Assembly (NCBI GenBank): GCA_030760725.1
Contig: JASWHV010000011.1
Coordinates: 84,049,765-84,113,764, forward strand
Reading direction: 5' to 3'
Origin: Neostapfia colusana
Taxonomy: Eukaryota; Streptophyta; Magnoliopsida; Poales; Poaceae
Length of the DNA stretch: 64,000 bases
The notes under the pieces were generated by a model. The model was not told the origin of the DNA and made no database searches. It was given only the letters and a program-made list of their open reading frames with translations. This document shows positions 56,101 to 64,000 of the stretch, piece by piece; the stretch's first letter is position 1; each line of letters starts with the position of its first letter. A program made the translations under genes and the position numbers.

Positions 56101-57622
56101 GAATCTCTAGAACAGCACCATGGTATTGCAGCCATGACATCCCTAAGATTGCATCAATCTTTTGTCCCATAAGGATTATCAAGGTGGTGGGATATAGTTT
56201 CCCACCTAAGCACAGAGGTGCCTTTGGAATCATCATATTAGCTGAAATCTTCCCTCCCGGTGAGCAGATCATATAAGTGCAGTCGGTTGGGAAGACTTGC
56301 AATTGATGTTTAGCCACATAGGATGCACTTATAAAGCTGTGGGTTGCACCCGAATCAAATAATATGACGATGGCTTGATGGTTGAGAGTAAACGTACCCG
56401 CCAGCACGTTGTCTCCCTCTGGGGCGTCCTCATTGTCGAGGTTGCGGACGCCTCCAGTCCGCTGACCAACCTTCTTCGCCGGAGGTCGGCCTCGAGCACC
56501 GCCCTGAAACTGGGCTTGCCCGCTGCTCTGCTGCCCCTGGGGACAGTCCTTCGCAAAGTGGCCCGCCTGGCCACACGTGAAGCAGGTGAAACGGGGCGGT
56601 CCCCCGCTAATCGGTGGACGGAAACCCGGGGCGCGTTGTGGCGGTGGAAACGCCCGGGGTACCGTCTGCTGTTGCTGTCTTGGTGGTGGCATCGGCGGAC
56701 GGAACGGGGGTGCTTGGAACGAACGTCCCCCGAACTGTTGAGGTCGCGCCGGTGGACGCCACTGCTGCCCGGATGGTGTCCGATACACCATACGGTACTT
56801 CTGGGGCGCGCCACCACCGCTGCTAGGTGGAGCGCTGCGCTTCCTCTGCTCAGCTGCTAACTCCCGCTGAGCGTCCTCTTGCATGATGGCGGCATTGACT
56901 AGGTCGTTGAATGTGCCGCGGTTCCAGTGTACGAGGTGGGTCTTCATTTCGGGGTGTAACCCCCGATAGAAGTGCTCCCTCTTCTTCTCCTCCGTGGTGA
57001 TGTAGTCTGACGCATACTGCGCCAGATGGTTGAAGGCACGGGAGTAGTCGTGGGCACTCCTCCCGCCCTGCTTCAGTTCCAAAAATTCTTGGAACTTCCT
57101 CTTCATTATTCCGGGAGGAATGTGATAGGCGCGGAACGCCTCCCGGAACTCTTGCCATTCCACGGCATGGCCAGCCGGACGTGAGGCGACATAATTCGCC
57201 CACCACGCACCAGCGGCACCGTGGAGCTGCTGTGCTGCGAACAGGGTCTTCTGCCACTCCGTACACTGGAGCAGCCCAAACTTGGACTCGATGGTCCGCA
57301 GCCAGTTGTCAGCCTCCAGTGGTTCTTCAGCTTCGGTGGACACTGGAGGGTGCGTACTCATGAAATCCGAGTACGACACTTCGCGGGGCTCACGAGGCCC
57401 TCGCTCTTGACGTCCCCCCGCCTGGTACGTAACGATCGTGCGGAGCAGGTCGGTCTGCTCCTCACGACCCCCCACCAGTGCCGCTATCACATCCGCTAGA
57501 GTAAGCGGAGGCGGCGGTGGTGGCTGCTGCTGCGGGGTGCTGTCGTAGGCCGGTGGCTGGGAGTCATCACCTCCCTGTTGGCTAGAGCCACCAACCTCGT
57601 GCGTGGTCCTAGTACGAACCAT
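53102..57622 (-). CDS. gag-pol: Gag-pol polyprotein of element D with C-terminal chromodomain
   Basis: 1506 aa from the Met at 57622 (MVRTRTTHEVGG); the frame is open 69 codons further upstream, but that stretch is hydrophobic and cysteine-rich, unlike a Gag start, so I use the downstream Met. Gag core about 95-260 (PLEADNWLRTIESKFG); Pro/Gln/Arg-rich linker 265-345; zinc knuckle 347-360 (CFTCGQAGHFAKDC); protease DSGAT 423-427; RT with FIDDILVYSK near residue 740; RNase H (YCDASGIGLG, TDHKSLKYIF); integrase zinc region and DDE core (DVSMDFIVGLP, IVSDRGALFVSRFW, SSAYHPQTDGQTE); chromodomain at the end (YKILWSNHTAEEATWESEE). All catalytic motifs seen are intact. It is the same lineage as B but clearly a different family. 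Confidence 0.95.
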   Translation of the reverse strand: MVRTRTTHEVGGSSQQGGDDSQPPAYDSTPQQQPPPPPPLTLADVIAALVGGREEQTDLLRTIVTYQAGGRQERGPREPREVSYSDFMSTHPPVSTEAEEPLEADNWLRTIESKFGLLQCTEWQKTLFAAQQLHGAAGAWWANYVASRPAGHAVEWQEFREAFRAYHIPPGIMKRKFQEFLELKQGGRSAHDYSRAFNHLAQYASDYITTEEKKREHFYRGLHPEMKTHLVHWNRGTFNDLVNAAIMQEDAQRELAAEQRKRSAPPSSGGGAPQKYRMVYRTPSGQQWRPPARPQQFGGRSFQAPPFRPPMPPPRQQQQTVPRAFPPPQRAPGFRPPISGGPPRFTCFTCGQAGHFAKDCPQGQQSSGQAQFQGGARGRPPAKKVGQRTGGVRNLDNEDAPEGDNVLAGTFTLNHQAIVILFDSGATHSFISASYVAKHQLQVFPTDCTYMICSPGGKISANMMIPKAPLCLGGKLYPTTLIILMGQKIDAILGMSWLQYHGAVLEIRTRTVHLNSPFHRPHSMVLDTPVREVLAINNAEVLKLEDIPIVREYSDVFPDDLPGMPPERDVEFKIELAPGTTPISRRPYKMAPNELAELKEQLNDLLTKGFIRPSSSPWGCSALFVKKKDETLRLCVDYRPLNAVTIKNKYPLPRIDILFDQLVGASVFSKMDLRSGYHQIKIRAEDIPKTAFSTRYGLYEYLVMSFGLTNAPAHFMYLMNSVFMPELDKFVVVFIDDILVYSKTEAEHAEHLRIVLQRLRDHKLYAKFSKCEFWISQVPFLGHIISAEGIAVDPSKIEQVLKWKAPTSVHEVRSFLGLAGYYRRFIPSFSKLAKPMTELLKKGTKYVWNTACEGAFRTLVKHLTTAPVLAQPDTTKPFDVYCDASGIGLGCVLMQEGRVVAYGSRQLRNHEQHYPTHDLELAAVVLALKMWRHYLLGNMVHLYTDHKSLKYIFTQKELNMRQRRWLELIKDYEIEIHYHPGKANVVADALSRKSHAHHLTITPVEEEEPSLYLVPYGSLYNLALVPTIREDIIAAQKNDKGMAHIRRRIDNGEIKCFRKDGEGTLWFNDRIVVPRDIELRKKILDEAHLSKYSIHPGSNKMYQDLKKKFWWTRMKREVAKYVSECDTCRRVKADHMKKSGLLQPLKIPAWKWEDVSMDFIVGLPLTANKHDSIWVIVDRLTKTAHFIPVNTRYNAGKYAELYIAKILCLYGVPKTIVSDRGALFVSRFWEQLHAALGTKLIRSSAYHPQTDGQTERVNQVLEDMLRACAIHHCRNWDDHIPLAEFSYNNGYQASIKMAPYEALYGRKCRTPLNWCESGERVTFGVDVVNDAEERVRTIQANLKAAQSRQKSYADKRRRPLHFDVGEHVYLRVSPMKGVHRFGVKGKLAPRFIGPYAITEKCGPAAYRLELPASLAGVHDIFHVSQLRKCLKHTAAVPTEDIGELKPDLTYDEYPVGILDEKARTTRSRTLWFYKILWSNHTAEEATWESEEFLRSNYPEFMASQHG

Positions 57623-59458
57623 CTGCAACCACACGACATTACACATCAGTCCCGCAACATTTTGCATGCAGTCCAATAGAAATGGGCGTAAAAACATTAT
57701 GACAACAAAACATGCGAAATATCTCGTAAATAGATAATGTAATAACTTTGCACAAGCTACACCATTACCAGACCAAACACAAGCTAGTTTAATCCAACTT
57801 GATGAACCTCCACTTTGGGAGCTCAACATAACTAGGTTTGGTCGCTACGAGACATTACTATCGCGTTGTCATCACGCATACCACCCTTAGGGTACAACAC
57901 CCTCTCCAATGAGTTCAACTGTCATTCTTCCGTCAGAATGACCAGTTCCTACCTATTCCAAGTTTTGATCTGGTTCTGGGCATTCTCATGACTCAAGTTG
58001 AATACCAAAGTTAAAGTTAACTTCAGTATCTTTCCAACGAGTACTCATTTGCCCCCAGATCAGCTTTGGTTAAAAAGTTATGCTAATTCAAAGTTAGCAG
58101 AATTTCTGGAAGAATTTCAACAGCACCTCCCTTGGAAGTGGCTGTTTTCAACCCTGATTTCCACTAAATTCTGTGCTGAAATTTCAGGAACTTTGAATCG
58201 CAAAGGTGTCGCACATCTTCTACTCTTTCTAAGGATGTATTATATGACAATTTTAGATTTTTCTACTGGGAGTTTATCCTTGAAAAACAGAACAGTCCAG
58301 AGAATGTTTTAACACTGTCCTAGTTCTGGACAGTTACATGTCTCTGGGATTTAAGCCATCTTAAGGTGAGTTTCAGCTCTGGAAGTCTACAACAAAGTTG
58401 TAGAATACTTAAATACCTTTCCAGAACTATATAGCACACCTCTCTCGGCTAAAAGACCTGTGAGTTATGCCCTGTTGAAGATCAGCAAACTTGCTGTCCC
58501 AAAACAGAGCACTCTGTTTTTCAGTCTTTTTGGAACTACACTCCTCACTATCCCACTCTTATACCCAACCAGGGTCCTAAATGTGGAACCTATAGATTTT
58601 AATTCCTTGTTCTCAATATTTTCATGCATATGCCTACAATACCTCGGTACTACGTTCCTCACCAAAGAAAATCCTAACCGGATCATACCGGCATATACGT
58701 CTCAAGTGTGGCACTAAACGGTCTCTCGCACACGTTCTCTACACGGATACATACGTGGTTAGTACCTGCAGAAGACCACACAATAATGGTGCACTCAAGG
58801 TTTTGTTTCCATTTCAGGCAGTACCATATTTGAAAGTAAATACAAACGCCCGTATCATTGTCATACGGCCGTCCTTGAGTTAGGTCACGTCCCAAGGTAC
58901 GTGATCGTGTTTCAACACCACACGAAGGGGAACCCGAGTATGTCATGAACGGGTCGTCACGGTTGGGAATGTTATCAACCCAACAGATACCACCTACTGC
59001 CCTGCAGGGCACGCCGATGGCAAGCGCTGCGTATGTCCTCCTGGGCTATTTCCAGACGAACACACTCTCGCGTTACTGACCACGCGATGGGGTCTCCACT
59101 TACTTGCCTAATGCACGCTAGGGATCAGCGTTTCATATGAACTCAGGAACTTGAAGAGTTCAAGAGGTTCATATTAACGTCTCACACCAAGCTGTGAGAT
59201 CAATCCCTGAACCACGTTCCTCGTCAGGGAGAGCTAACCGAAATTGAACCGCTTTCGGTGGCGTTCCTTACCATACTTACCAGAGCGTAGGTGCGTCGTT
59301 ACATAATTGAAATTCAGAATTATAACACATAAGTTAGTCTTTGCCACTTTAAGTAACTATGCTAATATAGTCTTTACTCGGGCAGCTACCAATTCCTCAC
59401 CGTAGACCTAAGTTTTTCTCATAATGCAGTCCTTTAGTACTGTGCTATCCCCACTTCA
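57623..59458 (-). other. 5' leader of element D
   Basis: About 1.8 kb between the primer site and gag. It contains short ORFs only, none with recognisable motifs, so I support no gene here. It is long for a leader. Confidence 0.6.
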
Positions 59459-59470
59459 GCTCTGATACCA
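59459..59470 (-). promoter_or_regulatory. Primer binding site of element D (initiator tRNA-Met)
   Basis: TGGTATCAGAGC on the minus strand, three bases from the 5' LTR edge at 59474. Exact 12-base complement; no similarity to the tRNA continues beyond it. Confidence 0.9.
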
Positions 59471-59473
59471 GGC

Positions 59474-62400
59474 TGTGGCGGACCGGAATCCGCTCATCCA
59501 GGATCACAGAGGGTGGTGCCGCGCGATGCGACACCCGACAGCACACGTCATAAGAACATAATATATTACATGGGAAACAACTGAAACTGTACAAACAGGT
59601 ACAAACTTCAGTTACACTATTGTTTACATTACACAGCGGAAGTCTACACTATACAACTCACGCCCGCCTATTTAGCAAAAGTTGGTTGCCCAGCCCTAGG
59701 GCAACCCACACTAGCTGCACTCCTCAGCTCAGCGCGGCGTGTACGGCTCCCACTCAGCCGTGGTCCCCGACGGAGGGTAACCCTCGCCGGTGGACTCGTA
59801 CTCCGAGTCCGTGGGTGGCTTCTCACCTGAAAAACACTTAAGCAGCAACCGTGAGCACAAAGGCTCAGCAAGGCTTAACCGACTCACCTAAGCATGAAAC
59901 TCTACATGAGGGGTACAATGGGCATAGGATAGTAACATTTCAGCAAAAGGACACGCCTACACGTTCATCCTTAGTTCATCTTTTAGCAACAAGTTAACAG
60001 TTCATGAAATCTGAAATTTAGTAAGCAGTATTTGGTGGCACACATGTAGCAATACAATTATGTCAATCAGCATCTTTGAATCAACATATCTCATCCATTA
60101 GTCTACGTTACGGCGCAGTGAACAAGCGGTACTCGTCACCGCGAGGAACGGCGAATCGACTCGATATACACCTGCAGGGAAAACCCAAAGAGCACGTCAC
60201 GTACGCCCACCCGTGGAGCTGCACAGCACGCTCACTCGATGTCGTACGGGACAACCTTTCACCCAACAGCCCAAACGTCGAACCGGTCGCACCGAAACGA
60301 GCAGGAGGTTCCCCACACGGAGCATCTCTCTATGCCCGTTGGCAGATTTCCACCTTGCTGCCCTCAACCTACACCTATAAATCGGTGTGCTATGCCTCGA
60401 CGCCCGGAGGTTTAGGCTACATCGGTTTATCGGGGCCCATATATCCGATATGCCTTCGGTACGTTCAATACTTGTTCAGCAGGGCCGCACACGGATCGGT
60501 CCTCAATCGACACGGGCAGGGCTGCGCACACAAGACTCTCTCTTGCTGCGCCCTAGCCCCTGCCCAGTCTCATTTTTATTACTAAAGTGATCTCACATCA
60601 CTCAACCGAACCCGTGTGTCCCAAGCCTATCTCGCGAGTAGATTCCAACTACTCGACTTGTACCGAAGTCCTATGACTCATTAAGCATAGCCGGTCTACT
60701 CGAGGTCTTAGACACTACCCTCACTCTTTTAGGAACCTTTGGTTATGCAAGTGGGGTTCCATTCATCCTACACCTAATGCACAATCATACTTCACATGAC
60801 TCATGTAAACAAAAGAAAACTTATAAAAAGGTTAATGCAAACCGGGGCTTGCCTTGTTGCTGCTGGTCAGTAGTTAGTTCCTCGTCCGGAAGAAGGAAGT
60901 CCAGCACTTCCGGAGTCTCTTCTTCAACGGCTACACGTTAATGAAATACTACATGTTAATTTAGATGCAAATGTGAGTTTTAGAGTAAGACTTCTACTAT
61001 TAGTTCTAATAACCAGCCTCTAACACCTGGAACTTTGTTTAAGAATTTAAAGATGAACTGGTGTTGGTGGTTTGGCTTGGACTTAATCACATGGTTAAAT
61101 GCTAAGTGGTTTTCCCCCCTTTTCCACATTAATCCCTTAAGTGGTTAAACAGGACAGGGGTGATCTAGAGCCCCAATGGAGCTGAGAATTTTTGTGTGAG
61201 TTCCTTGTCACCAGAAAACTCTCTGGACCAAACATTAGCACTTTTCATGGAGTGGTTTGCTCAGAATAATTCTCTTGGCAAATCAGCAAGGAAGCATTTA
61301 TTCTGAGGTAATACCCCTGTTCATGCTCAACTTAATGAACTACAATTTCAATTATAGCTCATATAGTTTGCCTGAATTTTCCTAACATTTTTGGGGTTAA
61401 GAATTGCCCAGAACTGAATTTCCAAGTTTTGGAAATTCTCTGAAAATGTTTCTGTATTCAAATGAACACAGCACCTTTCAATTTGAATTGCTCTGACCAA
61501 ATCAACTCTAAATGGTCTGAAACTTTCACAGGGGTTTACTAATGTCGTAAAGAACATTCTGGCCAAATTTGGGGATTTTTGGATGAACCAAACTCCCTCT
61601 AAAATTCTTTTTCTGAAAAGTTTTAAAGAATTTTCCAGAATTAATTAATGGGTTTCATACAAATTGGGTGGTATATCTGGACAGAGCTAGGCAAGATGAA
61701 TCCAACCCAATTTGAATCACTAAATTTGGAGCTTGCTAGCAAAAGTTATGGGGTTCTAAAGTTTGCACCAAAACTGGAAATTGCAAAAATGTTTAAATCC
61801 TGCGGGTGGGACCCACTCCTCGAGCCGGCCCACTCAGAAAGCGGCCACACCGCGGCCCACGGGGTTTTACCCGTGCTTCCGCACCGAATCCCGGCCGCAA
61901 ACCCGATCCCCGCGCGAGATCGGAGGCTGACCGGTGGACCCGGCCCCCCCCTCGTCTACCTCGCGCTCTCCCGCAGTTCCCGCGGCGGCGCTTCGCCGGA
62001 GCGCTCGCCGCCGGGCGTTTCCCCGCCCGACCTTTGACAAAACTTGCCGCCTGTGCCTAACTCGAATCGGAGAACACGCTGGTGCTCTCACCGGAGCTCG
62101 ACAATGGCCGGAACTATGCCCGCGACGGCGACAGAGCCTCCCTCTACTCCGGTGACGTCGTCCGGGCTACTCCGGGCCTTATTTCTCAAGCGGTTTGCTC
62201 CTACAGCTCCGCCGTGGCATGCTGCGCACGAATATGAGCTCGGTTGGCCATGGAAATAGCCGAAGCTGGGACCTCACCGTCGACCTAGGCCCGATATCGA
62301 CTGTTGCTCGAAAAACTTGGATATCAGCGCAAAGGCTCGATGGTTTTCGATGGTTTTGGATCCTAGGTGGCCGTGGGGGCGTGTAGAACCTATGCTCAGC

Positions 62401-63470
62401 TAGGTTTACGCTGTGCAGGACCGATCGCTGCGAATTTCAACATTTCTGCTCACTCGTTTTTGTCGAGCACCGAGGACTAGACGGGGAAATACTCCCCCTA
62501 CAAAGCATGGAAGAGAGTAGGGTCTTCACCGTGAGCTCTAGCAGTCCCCGGCGCGTGTCTTTGCTGTTGAACTCCGGTCGTGAGGTCGCCTGGATCAACG
62601 GCGCGACGAGGAGCCGAGGGGAGCGGCGGTGTCGTTTTTCGTTTCGGGTAGGAACGGGCAGAGCGGAGGAGATGAGGCTGGCTCACGTGGGCTGGGAACT
62701 TAAACCGCGTCGGGCACGCGTGCGCGTGGTCGCCGAGCAGGAGGTGGCGAGGTGAGGCGGTCGGACGCCGGTGCTGTCCGCAGCTGGCGCGAGGTGTTCG
62801 ACCGACGTTGGGAGAAAACAGCCACGCTCGGTTTGGGAAACAAGTTTCCCCCACCGACTTGTGGGCCCACTCTCCCCCTAATTCTCTCTTCTCCATTTCT
62901 TTTGTAAATATCCCAGCAACTACACATTGAATGAGAGACTTAGACCCCAAGTCTTGGTTTGAATTTGAGTTCTCAAATTCAAACTTTGTTTGGTTAAATT
63001 TGCTTCATGTTTAAACTGAAATTCAAATTCAGTTTTGAATTATTGCAAATTTGGCCCCCGACAAGATGAACTCCAATGGGGATAAAACTTGGTGGGTTTA
63101 CTCAGAAAAATGTGCTGAATATAGATATGGAGCTAACTTTTGAATTTGGGTGATGAAAGTTGCTGCAATTTGAATTTACATTCAAATTGGCCTTTTTTTG
63201 CAATAACCCAAAAGTGCCTCAAAAAGTGTTAAATTTGCATGAGCTTTGGACTGAACCTTCCCAAGACTTTTTAAATTTTAGGGGTGAGCTCAACCTCTCA
63301 TGTTCATGTGTAGAAACCCTACTTTGTGAAAGTGAAGGCTTTCCCCTCTAATCACTCCTTTGATGGAGGCCACTTGCTCTTCACAATATTTCACAATCTA
63401 CCCACAACAAAACTGTTGTGTTGTGAGGTGCATCAAAATTTTTGCAAGTCCCTTTTCTTGGGCTTTTACA
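59474..63470 (-). repeat. 5' LTR of element D
   Basis: Partner of 49040-53035 with conserved termini TGTGGCGG (plus-strand left) and CTTTTACA (right). Confidence 0.92.
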
Positions 63471-64000
63471 ATGCATTGGCAACACCAATTAAAATCCGAA
63501 CATTGGCTTATGAAAAATTTTGAAAAGCTTTGAAAACTCATTTCTCCCCCTTTATTAATTTCTCCCCATTTTTTAAAATCAGAGAAGGAAGAAAGTGTAT
63601 AACATATGCAAAGTGTAAAAAAATCTCTCCTTATACATATTTCTCCCCCTTTGACAATGTATTCAGCAAGGTTCAAAAGAGAAATTTTTAAATGTTATGA
63701 GCATATTATAACATATACATACAAAACAATGCTCATCCAAGTCATACTATCAGGTTACTTACACTATCACATCAATGAGATACATAAAGTAGTGTAAGCC
63801 ATGCTAGAGATCAAATGTATTTTTCAGTTTAAGCAAGTCATGATCTCCCTTACTCAACTATTTCAAAACCTGAAAACATGACACTTGTTGCTGCATTTTT
63901 ATTATTCATAATCATTTAAGGCAGAAAGTTGATCATATGATATTTGCAAGAGATTATATGCCGCATCAGCCTTATTCTAACCAACCAAGCCAAGCCTATG
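63471..64000 (-). mobile_element. Internal 3' region of SIRE-like element E
   Basis: Sequence after the second ATGCA continues what was interrupted at 49039: read on the minus strand it leads through purine-rich GGGGGAGAAA blocks toward the E polypurine tract. AT-rich and without a recognisable ORF. The rest of element E lies to the right of the window. Confidence 0.6.

Larger units (their letters stand above)
49040..63470 (-). mobile_element. Intact Tekay-type chromovirus, element D
   Basis: LTRs are 49040-53035 and 59474-63470 (3996 and 3997 bp). The target duplication is ATGCA (49035-49039 and 63471-63475). Exact initiator tRNA-Met primer site, polypurine tract and an open gag-pol are present. 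It is inserted in element E about 21 bases inside its LTR boundary. The LTRs differ by scattered substitutions and small indels, so it is young. The left LTR ends (minus strand) CCATA where the right has CCACA. It lacks B's accessory ORF. Confidence 0.93.

Noticed and set aside
57580..57622. H3-like start of element D Gag (MVRTRTTHEVGG)
   Set aside because: Only the first few residues resemble H3; the ARKS core is absent. Many gypsy Gags begin MVRT.
1..64000. Host protein-coding genes, rRNA or miRNA genes
   Set aside because: Nearly every long open frame is explained by retrotransposon domains, LTR content or satellite; I found no residual frame with host-gene character.

Overview
The window is nuclear DNA from a plant, almost certainly a grass. 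The evidence is the dense nesting of Ty3/gypsy and Ty1/copia LTR retrotransposons of the Tat, CRM and Tekay (chromodomain) lineages plus a SIRE-like element, with initiator-tRNA-Met primer sites. I found no host protein-coding gene. A CRM-type (centromere-associated lineage) element and an 8 kb satellite with higher-order repeat structure suggest centromeric or pericentromeric heterochromatin. That location is inference.

Layout. 1-~485: LTR fragment in reverse orientation. 569-17760: Tat-lineage element A (+), with 5' LTR, decayed gag, a pol that lacks protease and RT, an integrase, and an antisense accessory ORF. A is split by a CRM-like element on the minus strand (3962-12748, TSD TCCGG), and that element's 5' LTR is split by a Tat solo LTR (10870-11967, TSD ACGCC). 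17761-39297: decayed chromodomain element C (-). Its right LTR is split six bases from the edge by intact Tekay-type element B (-, 23482-36212, TSD GTGAC). 39298-47393: tandem satellite, ~130 bp monomers in a 13-monomer (~1.7 kb) higher-order repeat. 47394-49018: LTR of a SIRE-like copia element E (-), whose internal region resumes at 63471 after interruption by intact Tekay-type element D (-, 49040-63470, TSD ATGCA).

Only B and D look able to encode a full set of retrotransposon proteins (Gag, protease, RT, RNase H, integrase with C-terminal chromodomain). A, C and the CRM element are broken by stops, frameshifts and deletions; the clearest stops read TGA where a family copy or related sequence has CGA (CpG decay).

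Most interesting points: (1) B carries an extra 259-aa ORF between its 5' LTR and gag-pol, and its N-terminus copies the histone H3 tail in register (TARKSTGG), in an element whose polyprotein ends in a chromodomain; gag-pol itself starts with a GRGKG histone-like tail. (2) The CRM-like element contains about 63 nt of initiator tRNA-Met, CCA included, next to its 5' LTR, followed by an inverted copy of its own RT, as if RT had read through its tRNA primer and switched template. (3) The satellite has a 13-mer higher-order repeat. (4) G-box/ABRE-like tandem modules are shared by the LTRs of unrelated lineages.
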